NCBI GenBank assembly: GCA_949710005.1
Contig: OX453282.1
Span: 9,055,465-9,119,464 of the forward strand
Direction: 5' to 3'
DNA from: Ricordea florida
Taxonomy: Eukaryota; Cnidaria; Anthozoa; Corallimorpharia; Ricordeidae
Length of the DNA: 64,000 nucleotides
In this document: in pieces, positions 54,825-63,852 of the stretch
How positions within the stretch are numbered: the first letter of the stretch is position 1
Layout: every line of letters starts with the position of its first letter
The notes under the pieces: generated by a model
What the model was told of the DNA's origin: nothing
What the model saw: the letters and a program-made list of their open reading frames with translations, nothing else
Database searches by the model: none
Position numbers and translations under genes: made by a program

Positions 54825-57800
54825 ATGGACAAGAAATCAGTGAAACAACTGAAAGACATTGCCAAAGAGCAGGGTATTAAAGGATATTATCGGTTGCGTA
54901 GGGATGAACTTATCGAAGCTCTAACACAACCACAAGTCCCTAAAGCTGAACTCATCGAAACACCACTAATAGAAGAGCCGACATCAACACCACGTACTAA
55001 AAAAGCTGAACCAACCAAACGAAGGCCCCCAACACTCCTTATAGTCAGACCCCTCAAAGCATCAGGTACTACCCCTAGAACTAATATCCCCAACCAGCCG
55101 CAAAGACCTATCCCAGCCCCTAGAAAAAATATTCCCAATCAGCCGCAAAGACCTATCCCGGCCCCTAGAAAAAATATTACCAACCAGCAGCAAAGACCAA
55201 AAAATATTGTGTCTAGTTTCATAGATAGTGGAAAGCGGTTAGTGAAAGCCATCACCCAAACAAAGAACAAAACGTTTAATTGGATAAAGAATAAGACATT
55301 GAAAGTGATGGACCGAGTTAAGTCTGTTCGTGAAGAGCTTGCGGATCTCATCATTAAAAATATCTCCGAACTTACTAATAACAGGCTACCCCAACCTAGA
55401 AGACAAACCCTACAAACCCCACAAACCCCACAAACCCCACAAACCCCACAAACCCCACCAAACCAAAATCTAAAAGAGGTTAATGCTGATCTGAATAATG
55501 ACTTATCAAACATGATTTTTAACAAACTCAAACCTGACATAGAGATGCGTTCAAAGATTGTTTACGGTTTTACAGCTAGAATTTATCGCGGGAGTGGAGA
55601 AAAAGTTGATTATGAGAAAACCCTTCGTGGGGAGGGGACTTTTACAAGTTTATCTGAAATAGAGGCTTATATAAAAAGGTGTGAGATCAAAAGGTTAGAT
55701 TTGGAGAATGCAGAAGTGTGGAGCAGCGCGTACCTACCAGCAACAGAGGTTGTTGAAACCCCAGGCGTCTACCAAGGCAGGGTTGAGTTCACTAGGATTG
55801 TGATAAAAGTTATTCACAGCAATGAGCCTTTAATGGGGTGTGGACCCTTACCCGATTGGTTACATAACAAGAAATGCATTCACGCCGTCGATGATAAGAA
55901 CGACAATCTATGTGTCTGGAGGTGTCTAGCTATTTACATGGGGTATCGTGATAAGAAACCTAGACCTGCCGAGGACACTACCAGAAAGGCGCTAAAACTG
56001 GCCAGAGATTTTTACGATAAACCAACACTGAAACCTTCAGAAGTCCGACCAACGAAACTTGTTGATTTTGAAGGCATAGCCAAGATGTTTTCTGTTAACA
56101 TCCGTCTGTATGAACCAAAAGACCAAAAGGTTTGGAAACTTGTGTTCGGTAAAGACCAGTTCAAAAAGAATTTACCATGTATAGACATCGGACTCTATAA
56201 TGGTCACTGTTTCTACATCAAAAATATAGAGATGCTAACTGAACTCTGGGAATGTTCTGGGTGTGAGCAAAGATTTAACAGACATGATAATTACAATAGA
56301 CACGTCACAGAAAAAAGATGTTCGGGAGGAAAAACACAATTGATATGCAAAGGGGAAAAGTTCAAACACATAATGAACAGTTCAGAAAAGGTGTTTTATG
56401 GAGGTAATACCCAATTTAGTTACGCAGGGTGTCGATGGATCGAAGCACAGTCTAAGACTAGAGGCAAACACATTCATCACGCTCTCTGTGGGCATGGAGG
56501 CGAGCGGTGCGTTTTGGAGGGAAAAAAGGAGATTTTGGTTGATGGATACGAGCCGGAGACTAGGACCGTTTTTCAATTCTATGGGTGTAAATGGCACGGC
56601 TGCCCCTGTTCAAGCGACGATGAAAAGAGATACAATGAAACTATTGAAATGGCACAGACGATTAGAAAATTGGGATATAATGTTGTCTCAGTTTGGGAGC
56701 ATGAAAAACCTAAATTAAGTGATATGAGACTTGAAAAGAAATTTACCCCATACCAATATTTTATTGTTTACGATTTTGAAGCATTGCTCCCAAAAATTTC
56801 TCAACAGATGACTGCCGACCTGACTTTCAATACCAAACATATTCCAGTTAGTGTTGCTGTCACCGATAATTTTACAAACGAACCTAACTTTCTTGTAAAC
56901 TCAAACCCAGAAGAGCTTATCAAAGACTTTATTACAGATTTAGAACACCGTCGTAAAGCCATTATCGAAAAAGTTACAAAAGAATACCCGCTTCCTGATG
57001 ATGATTCTATTCCCAAGAACGTTTTAGAGCAGTATAGAAAGTGGTGTAATCAAGTTCCTGTTTTAGGGTTCAATAGTGGAAAGTATGATATCAATATGAT
57101 TAAAGAATATTTTGTAAAGAACATGACCGAGCAAGCTGGAGAGATTTTTGTGGCTAAGAAAGAGAATAACTATATGTTCCTGACAACTGACCATTTTAAA
57201 TTTTTAGATGTAAAGTCCTACTTAGCCCCCGGACTCTCTTTTGATAAGTGGTGTAAAGCAAACAACTGTAAAACACAAAAACTTGTATTTCCTTACGAAT
57301 GGTTGGATAGTTATGAGAAGCTTTCTCACGTAGGCCCTGTGGAATATGAAGACTTTTACTCAAGCCTCCAACAGAAAATCACAGTGTCTCCTCAAGAATA
57401 TGAAGAATTTAAGATCGAATTCCAAAAGCGGGGTTGTGTTACCATGATGCATTGGTTGCGGGAGTATAACCTAGCCGATGTCGTTCCATTTGTGGAAGCT
57501 CTTGAGAAAACTCGACAACAATATTACCCAGATGAAACTGATATGTTAAAAGATGCTGTATCTATCCCCGGTATCTCAATGGTGTATGTGCTCAACAAAG
57601 CAGTAAAAATGAAGAAGAGAGACGAGCCTGCCTTATATGCTCCAGGTAAACCTTGCTTTCATAAATGTGCTAAGACTTGCAGTAAAAAGTTTTGTAAAGA
57701 GTGCTCCAAGGTAAGGAAAGAATGTACCGCATGCCCTAAAAACAAGGCTTATGAACTCTTGAAAACGGGTATGGTTGGAGGGCCCAGTATCGTGTTTACG

Positions 57801-59018
57801 CGGTATGCTGAAAAGGATAAGTCAAAGATTCGCCCCCATAAATACAAAGAACCAAAAACCTGCAAGTCTGTCTGTGGTTATGATGCAAACAGTTTATATC
57901 TATCAGGCTCGGGTCAAGAAATGCCCTGTGGTAAAGAGGAATTCATTGAGCCATTAAAGCCAACAGATTCTGAATATGTTAAGGTTTGTGAAGACATTCT
58001 TACTGACAACTTTTTCGGTTTTTGTCAAGTGGATATCCATGTCCCTGAAAATCTCAAAGAAAAATTTGAAGAGTTTTCACCGTTGTTTGTTGTAGATAGT
58101 ATTCCTGAAGAGCTAGTCCCTGAACATATGAAACAATACCAAAAAGACACTGGCAGAAAAACTCTAAAAGGTACTAAAAAATTGCTTGGGGTGACCAAGG
58201 CAAAGAAGATATTGCTATATACTCCCCTACTGAAATGGTATCTTAATCATGGTTTAGAGGTAACAGCTGTACACAAGATCTTAAAATATGTATCAGGAAG
58301 ACCTTTTAAATGGTTCCCAGACGAAGTCAGTAGCGCTCGAAGAGATGGAGATATCGAGGTTTTAACCAAAAAGTTACGCGAAGCCATTAAGGACAACAAG
58401 AGAAATGATGTCGACACTATTATGAATGAATTAAAACAATTCCCTTCTATAGCCCCCCTGATTGAAGAGAACAAAGACATACATTCCAAGTATGAAGGTT
58501 GCAAAGAACTGGGGGATACTTTCAAGCTAAAAGGGAACTCTTTTTATGGTAAAATGATTGAAGACCTCGAACGACACACAAAAACAAGATATACTAAAGA
58601 CGAGGAGGAGGTTGATAAGGCTTTTAGAAGTCCTTTCTTTGAGGATTTAGAAGTCATAAATGACACGTACGAGTTGAAAGAAAGAAAACGTCAGGTAAAC
58701 GTAAATCGACCTTATCAGTGTGGCATCGCGGTATACCAATTGGCTAAACTACGAATGTTGGAATTTTACTATGACTTCATAGATAAATATATCGATCGAA
58801 TGGATTTTGAACTTATTCAAATGGATACGGATTCTATGTACATGGCTCTTTCAAATGAAAACATTGACAAGATTATCAAACCCGAACTACAAAACGAATA
58901 CTTTAGTAGAGGGAAAGCAAAATTCCTGTCAACCTCAAAATACCACGACAAGACCCCCGGGCTGTTCAAGCTGGAGTTTAAAGGAACTCGAATGATTGCT
59001 CTTGCACCAAAATGCTAA
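54825..59018 (+). CDS. Protein-primed DNA polymerase B of Polinton P2, late in-frame stop
   Basis: This 1397-residue polymerase should replicate the element. Order seen: Rho_N/SAP-like domain (1-36); Pro-rich linker with a repeated RPIPAPRKNI unit and Thr-Pro-Gln repeats (to about 220); a Cys…His region (DNLCVWRC near 363, GHCFYIKN near 460) like the protease-type modules of some Polinton polymerases; a C2H2 finger near 475-497; GCKWHGCPC near 587, as in nuclease-like modules; exonuclease motifs YDFEAL (648) and NSGKYD (749); a Cys cluster near 945-975; polymerase motifs YDANSLY (1018), KGNSFYG (1235) and MDTDS (1334). A TAA at 59016-59018 precedes 81 further in-frame codons (to 59264) that look like the normal C-terminus, so it is probably a nonsense mutation. 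Confidence 0.93.
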   Translation: MDKKSVKQLKDIAKEQGIKGYYRLRRDELIEALTQPQVPKAELIETPLIEEPTSTPRTKKAEPTKRRPPTLLIVRPLKASGTTPRTNIPNQPQRPIPAPRKNIPNQPQRPIPAPRKNITNQQQRPKNIVSSFIDSGKRLVKAITQTKNKTFNWIKNKTLKVMDRVKSVREELADLIIKNISELTNNRLPQPRRQTLQTPQTPQTPQTPQTPPNQNLKEVNADLNNDLSNMIFNKLKPDIEMRSKIVYGFTARIYRGSGEKVDYEKTLRGEGTFTSLSEIEAYIKRCEIKRLDLENAEVWSSAYLPATEVVETPGVYQGRVEFTRIVIKVIHSNEPLMGCGPLPDWLHNKKCIHAVDDKNDNLCVWRCLAIYMGYRDKKPRPAEDTTRKALKLARDFYDKPTLKPSEVRPTKLVDFEGIAKMFSVNIRLYEPKDQKVWKLVFGKDQFKKNLPCIDIGLYNGHCFYIKNIEMLTELWECSGCEQRFNRHDNYNRHVTEKRCSGGKTQLICKGEKFKHIMNSSEKVFYGGNTQFSYAGCRWIEAQSKTRGKHIHHALCGHGGERCVLEGKKEILVDGYEPETRTVFQFYGCKWHGCPCSSDDEKRYNETIEMAQTIRKLGYNVVSVWEHEKPKLSDMRLEKKFTPYQYFIVYDFEALLPKISQQMTADLTFNTKHIPVSVAVTDNFTNEPNFLVNSNPEELIKDFITDLEHRRKAIIEKVTKEYPLPDDDSIPKNVLEQYRKWCNQVPVLGFNSGKYDINMIKEYFVKNMTEQAGEIFVAKKENNYMFLTTDHFKFLDVKSYLAPGLSFDKWCKANNCKTQKLVFPYEWLDSYEKLSHVGPVEYEDFYSSLQQKITVSPQEYEEFKIEFQKRGCVTMMHWLREYNLADVVPFVEALEKTRQQYYPDETDMLKDAVSIPGISMVYVLNKAVKMKKRDEPALYAPGKPCFHKCAKTCSKKFCKECSKVRKECTACPKNKAYELLKTGMVGGPSIVFTRYAEKDKSKIRPHKYKEPKTCKSVCGYDANSLYLSGSGQEMPCGKEEFIEPLKPTDSEYVKVCEDILTDNFFGFCQVDIHVPENLKEKFEEFSPLFVVDSIPEELVPEHMKQYQKDTGRKTLKGTKKLLGVTKAKKILLYTPLLKWYLNHGLEVTAVHKILKYVSGRPFKWFPDEVSSARRDGDIEVLTKKLREAIKDNKRNDVDTIMNELKQFPSIAPLIEENKDIHSKYEGCKELGDTFKLKGNSFYGKMIEDLERHTKTRYTKDEEEVDKAFRSPFFEDLEVINDTYELKERKRQVNVNRPYQCGIAVYQLAKLRMLEFYYDFIDKYIDRMDFELIQMDTDSMYMALSNENIDKIIKPELQNEYFSRGKAKFLSTSKYHDKTPGLFKLEFKGTRMIALAPKC

Positions 59019-59265
59019 TACGCCGAAGAACCGAACGGAAAAACAAAGTTTAGTTGCAAAGGAACCTCCAGAAAGCAAAATGATATGACATGGAATCGAT
59101 ACTACGAAACCTTGAACGGGGTGAAAGATAAAGTACAAAATACCGGCTTTAGAGTTAGCAATAATCAAATTGTGACATACACCCAAAATAAACTTGGTTT
59201 GAGCGCATATTATGATAAACGCATAGTTGCTGCCGATGGAATTCACACAGAGCCTTTGTATTAGC

Positions 59266-60255
59266 TCATTTCAACACAAAATTGGGTGGGAGTTCGGTAT
59301 CTTCCGGTACAACCTGAAGCTCTTCTCTAACGAATGACCTCCTAGGGCCGTCCTCTAGATAATATAAAATAGGCTGATTCTGTGAAACCACACTACTAGA
59401 AATATTGTAAACATTAATACTCCAGATAGAATCCGTAGCACGTCTACGTTCACCACCCTCAAGTTCGCCAGGGGCTAATAGATACCGAACTCTAACCCCC
59501 AGTGGTAGTCTCACCTCATCAAGTCCAACAACTCGCCTATAATTTGGAGGATCAATATCAACCTCTTTCAGTCTTATAGCTTTATCAGGCTCTTTACCAG
59601 TTATTCTCGTTGGTACACTATTCAGAGTTTTCAAAATATCTGGTAATCGTTTCACCCAAACTCTTGATCGATCATCACTAATCATTTCTTGTGCGTATTG
59701 ATGACTAAATAGTTTTTCTGATAATGTTCTATTTGCTCTTTCAACAAATGCTTGAGCTCTATGGTTTCCAGCTTCAGACCGTTGTATGGTTACATTATGT
59801 TTTTCCATAAGTTTTGTTACATCACCCATAAATTCTCTTCCAGGATCAACAATTAATGTTTTAGGATATTTTAACTTTCTGGAGTATATTTTTGTTAAAG
59901 CTTTGGATACCTCATTACTTTCTTTTGAGGTTAGTGGTTCAGCATCTTTATATCTCGAGGCAATATCAATCACAACCAGAGCATATCGATATGTCTTTCT
60001 TCCCACTCTGTCATGTGGTAAAAATAATAAATCCGCTTGGTGAATCTGATTAGGCTTTTCAACATTCCAATGAGGTCTGGGGATATATTTTGGAGCTGGT
60101 AGATAGATTTGCCACAGCGCCTGTTTCTCAAGCCATCGTTTAGCCTCATCTTCACTAACTTTTGCTTTTTCAGCTAATTTTGGAATGGCAGAATACCCTT
60201 TCCAATATCCATAAGTGGAATAATATATTTTTGTTAGCATGTTTTCGTTACTCAT
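59266..60255 (-). CDS. Polinton integrase (rve/DDE family)
   Basis: The 329-residue integrase faces PolB tail to tail with one base between the PolB frame's natural end and its stop. The catalytic residues lie in HQADLLFLP (Asp, near 95), IVDPGREF (Asp, near 154) and RAQAFVERANRTL (Glu, near 190), spaced as in retroviral-type integrases. An N-terminal helical region precedes them (a zinc-binding HHCC is not evident). The C-terminal 90 residues with RVRYLL and a Trp/Tyr-rich tail resemble the SH3/chromodomain-type ends of Polinton integrases. It inserts the linear element DNA with 6-bp duplications. The frame is intact. Confidence 0.92.
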   Translation of the reverse strand: MSNENMLTKIYYSTYGYWKGYSAIPKLAEKAKVSEDEAKRWLEKQALWQIYLPAPKYIPRPHWNVEKPNQIHQADLLFLPHDRVGRKTYRYALVVIDIASRYKDAEPLTSKESNEVSKALTKIYSRKLKYPKTLIVDPGREFMGDVTKLMEKHNVTIQRSEAGNHRAQAFVERANRTLSEKLFSHQYAQEMISDDRSRVWVKRLPDILKTLNSVPTRITGKEPDKAIRLKEVDIDPPNYRRVVGLDEVRLPLGVRVRYLLAPGELEGGERRRATDSIWSINVYNISSSVVSQNQPILYYLEDGPRRSFVREELQVVPEDTELPPNFVLK

Positions 60256-60283
60256 TTAAAGAATAATCATACTATCTTTTAAA
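60255..60283. promoter_or_regulatory. Divergent promoter between integrase and capsid-like gene
   Basis: Only 35 bases separate the two start codons. TTTAAAGA at 60255-60262 (plus) is 36 bases before the capsid-like ATG. A TTTTAAAAGAT box (about 60273-60283, minus) is about 20-28 bases before the integrase ATG. The plus-strand box overlaps the integrase start codon. Confidence 0.55.
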
Positions 60284-60290
60284 ATAAAAC

Positions 60291-61529
60291 ATGTCACAAG
60301 CTATATCTGAAGAAATTAACCCAAACAGGATTCCAATAGAGCCCCTCGGTTTGAAAGCGGAATCATCACTGAATCGAATTACACTCAATCCCTCATCCGC
60401 TAATCCTGAAGAAACCTTGTATATAAATATTCCAAAACTTTCTGAGAATGTAGTGATTGTACCAGGAAGTGTATCTCTACTATTTGACTTGACTGTTGAA
60501 GGTCATGCTAACAACACCCTTGTGAATAACGTAGGCAGTAACCTTGTATCCAGACTTAGGGTTATTTTTGGTGGAGAAACACTACAGGATACTCAAAGAT
60601 ACGATCTCTTTCAAACATACCATGACTTATACTTAACAGCTGAAGATCGTGAGGATGGAATAAAACAAGGTATTTCTTCTGTAAACATGAGGAAGCTTAG
60701 GACAAATGCGGGTGATAAGGTAACATCAGGAAATGATAAGGAAGTAGCTCTTGCGACAGTATACAAAACCAAGTACCGTATCCCACTCAACCATCCTATT
60801 CTCAGCAAGCATGGGGCTTTCTATCCAAAGGCGTTACCTCATCCACTAATCTTTGAGATTACACTGGCCCCAGTTTCAGATATTGTTGTTTATTCTGACA
60901 AGACCAAGACTCCAAATTACAAAATCGCAAACCTTGAGTTGGAATATTCTTGTATCTCAAGTGAATACTTAGCTAGTGAGGCTCAGTCAGCTTATCAGGT
61001 TGGTAAAGGATTCTTTTACGAGAATGTACTTCTACACAAAACTTTTGAAATCTCCAAACCTAATGATAGTTACATAAACGAGAACATTAATATACCTAGG
61101 AGATCAATGACAGGGATATTGTGCTTGTTCACAGAGAGATACGTAGGAGGAGCACGAGATTCTGAAAAGTTTGTAAATCCAAATATTACATCAATCAAGA
61201 TTAACGTTGACGGCATACCAAACCGTCTCTACTCCAAGGGAATGGAACCGTCAGACTTCTGGGATTCGGTAAAGAAGCGTTTCGGTAGAGAGGGTGTCAA
61301 GCTAAATGATTTTTATGCAGACAAGTTTGCTATATGGATTGACTTGAGAACTCACCCTGACAATAGTATTCATGGAGGAGGACTGGCCTTGAACAACACA
61401 CGAGATGGAGTAAAACTAGAAATGAACAGAAAAGTTGGAGGAACAGGAAATATCACCTGTCACATGTTCGTGGTAGCCGATGCGTTGATGGAGATCATGA
61501 ATTCAAACTTAAGATCAATTATGTATTAG
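60291..61529 (+). CDS. Capsid-like protein of P2 (probable double jelly-roll)
   Basis: This 412-residue protein has a beta-rich pattern without membrane segments. The place between integrase and packaging ATPase is where Polintons carry their major capsid protein, a double jelly-roll fold. Recognisable blocks are GLKAESSLNRITLNPSSANP at 20-40, RLRVIFGGETLQ near 85-96, and DFWDSVKKRFG near 320. A decayed paralogue lies at 44040-45640. I cannot verify the fold from sequence alone; a minor structural protein is the alternative. The frame is intact. Confidence 0.75.
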   Translation: MSQAISEEINPNRIPIEPLGLKAESSLNRITLNPSSANPEETLYINIPKLSENVVIVPGSVSLLFDLTVEGHANNTLVNNVGSNLVSRLRVIFGGETLQDTQRYDLFQTYHDLYLTAEDREDGIKQGISSVNMRKLRTNAGDKVTSGNDKEVALATVYKTKYRIPLNHPILSKHGAFYPKALPHPLIFEITLAPVSDIVVYSDKTKTPNYKIANLELEYSCISSEYLASEAQSAYQVGKGFFYENVLLHKTFEISKPNDSYINENINIPRRSMTGILCLFTERYVGGARDSEKFVNPNITSIKINVDGIPNRLYSKGMEPSDFWDSVKKRFGREGVKLNDFYADKFAIWIDLRTHPDNSIHGGGLALNNTRDGVKLEMNRKVGGTGNITCHMFVVADALMEIMNSNLRSIMY

Positions 61530-61537
61530 TTAAAAGT

Positions 61538-62164
61538 ATGGAAGAATTACGAGATAAAGTTCCTTTTCATTGCATTATAACTGGGCCAACAAATTGTGGA
61601 AAGACAAAGTACCTCACGGATCAGCTAAGAGGACCATTCCAAAAAGTTTTTGAATACATTGTTCTCATATGTCCGACTTATGCTAAAAATAAAACCTATC
61701 ATAAATTTGCTCACGGAGATAAACGTTTCTTAGTATTATCACCAGATGCTAGTAACAGCGATGAGATTAACGAGTTATTAAATGATTGTCAAACTTTGTT
61801 CTCTGGTACAAATACACTAATAATTTTAGATGACTGTGCTGTATCGAAAGATCTAAAGAAACGCTCGAACAAGTTTATAGATCTAGCATTCTCTGGAAGA
61901 CATCACGGATTATCAGTTTGGGTTCTCACTCAGCAATTAACATCCATAGCAAAACCATTCCGTGAAAATGTAGCTTGTGTGGTTACATTCCATAATCCAT
62001 CACAAAAGGGGGTGAAGATGCTTTTCGAAGATTATGGAGGTAATTTAGACTCTGAAACTCGTAAAAAGTTTGTAGAAATGTTGAAAACCGAAAAATATTC
62101 GAGACTCTGTTTGTGTTTACGTTATCCATTCCAATGTTATTTAGAGATTCCCGCGGTGATTTAA
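61538..62164 (+). CDS. Genome-packaging ATPase (A32/FtsK-HerA type)
   Basis: The 208-residue ATPase has Walker A ITGPTNCGKTKY near residue 13-24 and Walker B TLIILDDCA near 103-111. SGRHHGLSVWVLTQQLTS near 128-145 carries the conserved sensor-type Gln. This matches the A32-like ATPases of Polintons, adintoviruses and large DNA viruses, which drive DNA into capsids. It starts only 8 bases after the capsid-like stop and has a weak A/T box (TTAAAAGT) just before the ATG, so it may be translated from the same transcript. Confidence 0.92.
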   Translation: MEELRDKVPFHCIITGPTNCGKTKYLTDQLRGPFQKVFEYIVLICPTYAKNKTYHKFAHGDKRFLVLSPDASNSDEINELLNDCQTLFSGTNTLIILDDCAVSKDLKKRSNKFIDLAFSGRHHGLSVWVLTQQLTSIAKPFRENVACVVTFHNPSQKGVKMLFEDYGGNLDSETRKKFVEMLKTEKYSRLCLCLRYPFQCYLEIPAVI

Positions 62165-62168
62165 AAGA
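62160..62168 (+). promoter_or_regulatory. TTTAAAAGA promoter-like motif
   Basis: It overlaps the ATPase stop codon and is 36 bases before the ATG at 62196. Confidence 0.5.
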
Positions 62169-62195
62169 ATCTATGTATTATTAAAAAATTAAAAG

Positions 62196-62681
62196 ATGAC
62201 AAGCGTTGAAGATTTTATTGAAGAACAGCCAGAGGTAAAAGATGAGACCAAAGATAATGATGTTGAAATCAAACAAGAATCACTAGCTATTCTCGCATCT
62301 CTTGGGACCACAAAGGAATATTTAGGTGATGAGATGAGTCTAGGTGATATCAAGAAACTCAAGGCAAAAGATGTAGAAAAATATTATAATCGATACCAGG
62401 CAGTATTAGGTAAGCAAGTTAGTAGTGGATTAGTAGAGTCAGCTCTTGAAGCAGCTTCTAATATCATTTCTTACGTGGTTCCTGTAGATGACACTGAAGC
62501 GCTTAGCAAAGACTTACAGAACGATGAGTTGGTTAAGCGTGAACTCACAAATTTTATAGGTCTATTGGTATTAAAATGTGGAAGATTGGTTGCACTTGCT
62601 AGTGGACTATTCCAGGTTGCTAAGCACATTAAAATCAACAAAACTGAGCAGACTAATGAGCAGGCTACCGAACAAAACTGA
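62196..62681 (+). CDS. P2 protein, 161 aa, unknown
   Basis: Residues 1-45 are acidic. A helical middle (MSLGDIKKLKAKDVEKYYNR) follows, then a mildly hydrophobic C-terminal half near 115-145 (ELTNFIGLLVLKCGRLVALA) that may touch a membrane, and a Gln/Glu/Thr-rich tail. It belongs to the string of P2 genes with their own A/T boxes. I do not recognise the family. Proteins at this place in Polintons are often virion or membrane components, which is only inference here. Confidence 0.7.
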   Translation: MTSVEDFIEEQPEVKDETKDNDVEIKQESLAILASLGTTKEYLGDEMSLGDIKKLKAKDVEKYYNRYQAVLGKQVSSGLVESALEAASNIISYVVPVDDTEALSKDLQNDELVKRELTNFIGLLVLKCGRLVALASGLFQVAKHIKINKTEQTNEQATEQN

Positions 62682-62689
62682 TGATATGA

Positions 62690-62697
62690 TTTAAAGA
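62690..62697 (+). promoter_or_regulatory. TTTAAAGA promoter-like motif
   Basis: 34 bases before the ATG at 62724; the box continues as TTTAAAGATT. Confidence 0.55.
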
Positions 62698-62723
62698 TTA
62701 TTTACTATGGGAAATAAATAATC

Positions 62724-63122
62724 ATGTCTGATGAAGTTGAACAAATTACAATGGATCCTATACCTGAAAAGAAAGATCCAAAAAAGAAAGAGAAAGATCC
62801 TAAAAAGGTCGCTGCCGGTAAGAAACTAGCAGAATATAACAAAAGAGCTAAAGAAGCGTTAGCTAGGGAAACAGCAAGGGAAAAAGATAGGGAAATGAAA
62901 CAGGAAGAGGTAGAAGAAGAAACTACAAAAGCATGGATTCCAGAGCTATCTTTTACTACTGTGTTATCTCTTGTTGGAATAGGGTTTACTGCAGTTGACA
63001 TGTTTATGAGGTACTACAAAAACAGAAAACCACCACCCTCAAATATTCCTACCCAAACACCAACCTCACATTCCACTACCCAACCACCACCCCAACCAAC
63101 TCCGAAAATAGTAATGCTCTGA
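62724..63122 (+). CDS. P2 single-span membrane protein, 132 aa
   Basis: A Lys/Glu-rich N-terminal part (1-70) contains a repeated KDPKKKEK-like unit and a charged helix. One hydrophobic segment near residues 77-92 (TTVLSLVGIGFTAVDMF) is followed by a basic patch (RYYKNRK) and a Pro/Thr-rich tail (PPPSN…TQPPPQP). The topology suggests a virion or host-membrane anchor. Family not recognised. Confidence 0.7.
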   Translation: MSDEVEQITMDPIPEKKDPKKKEKDPKKVAAGKKLAEYNKRAKEALARETAREKDREMKQEEVEEETTKAWIPELSFTTVLSLVGIGFTAVDMFMRYYKNRKPPPSNIPTQTPTSHSTTQPPPQPTPKIVML

Positions 63123-63131
63123 GGAAAGTAG

Positions 63132-63139
63132 TTTAAAGA
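63132..63139 (+). promoter_or_regulatory. TTTAAAGA promoter-like motif
   Basis: 32 bases before the ATG at 63164; AGTTTAAAGATTT here matches the box at 63815. Confidence 0.55.
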
Positions 63140-63163
63140 TTTTCTCTATCCTCAATAAAAATC

Positions 63164-63382
63164 ATGTCAACTGAAAACAAACTTGTGAAAACTGTTACCG
63201 ATTCAGCCGTAATTATCGGATTGGCTGCCGGTGTTGGATATGTAGCTAAAAAGGCTATGAAAGAATCATTTATAAACGATCCCTCCTCAAGTATTACAAA
63301 CTATGCTAAATGGGTCGCTGTCCTATCCGGTAGTATGTACCTAAAAACTTATTTAGAAGATCAAAAGATTTTGCCAACTTAA
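63164..63382 (+). CDS. P2 small membrane protein, 72 aa
   Basis: The protein has two hydrophobic stretches, near 12-27 (DSAVIIGLAAGVGYVA) and 46-60 (AKWVAVLSGSMYL), with a polar loop between and a short charged tail. It could be a hairpin membrane protein. The intact frame, own A/T box and tight spacing support a real gene. Family not recognised. Confidence 0.65.
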   Translation: MSTENKLVKTVTDSAVIIGLAAGVGYVAKKAMKESFINDPSSSITNYAKWVAVLSGSMYLKTYLEDQKILPT

Positions 63383-63386
63383 AGAT
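63378..63386 (+). promoter_or_regulatory. CTTAAAGAT promoter-like motif
   Basis: Overlaps the stop region of the 72-aa gene and is 27 bases before the ATG at 63406. Confidence 0.5.
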
Positions 63387-63405
63387 TTTACATATTGATC
63401 AATAA

Positions 63406-63798
63406 ATGGCGACAATAGCAATGATGATTGGTGGGGCTATTCTGAATGCGACTACCTTCGTTGGTGGCTCGTATCTTGCAAAATATCTCTCAGGTGATAA
63501 AACAGATGCAGAGCGAATACGACACGACAAGGCAATAGAAAAATATCAAAAAGATTATGCTTCATACCAGGAAAAGAGACAGAATCTCATTGATTGGTAC
63601 TCTCAACAGAAGGATGCTAAACACCGGGCTTCACAAAATATTTCGAATACTGATGAAGCTTTGAAATTGTATGGTCAGACACATGAACCAAAATTCTCTG
63701 ATTATTATAGACCTAGCAGCAATCAAAAGATGGGGGAGATGGCATATGTGGGTGGCGGTATGATGGCATTGGGTTATATGGTTAGTAAATTCTTTTAG
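63406..63798 (+). CDS. P2 membrane protein with coiled-coil middle, 130 aa
   Basis: An N-terminal hydrophobic stretch (MATIAMMIGGAILNATTFVG) could be a signal-anchor. A charged helical region follows (residues 30-80, rich in Lys, Asp, Glu and Gln), then a C-terminal Gly/Met-rich hydrophobic segment (AYVGGGMMALGYMVSKFF). Such two-anchor small proteins are common among Polinton virion-type genes. Family not recognised. The frame is intact. Confidence 0.65.
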   Translation: MATIAMMIGGAILNATTFVGGSYLAKYLSGDKTDAERIRHDKAIEKYQKDYASYQEKRQNLIDWYSQQKDAKHRASQNISNTDEALKLYGQTHEPKFSDYYRPSSNQKMGEMAYVGGGMMALGYMVSKFF

Positions 63799-63814
63799 TT
63801 AATTGTGCGACCAG

Positions 63815-63822
63815 TTTAAAGA
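63815..63822 (+). promoter_or_regulatory. TTTAAAGA promoter-like motif
   Basis: 38 bases before the ATG at 63853, in the same AGTTTAAAGATTT context as at 63130. Confidence 0.55.
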
Positions 63823-63852
63823 TTTCTTACAGACAAGTAAAAAATCATTGCA

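Noticed and set aside
55139..55540. Minus-strand ORF with Cys-Gly-Val repeats opposite PolB
   Set aside because: It is the antisense reading of the Thr-Pro-Gln repeat of PolB.
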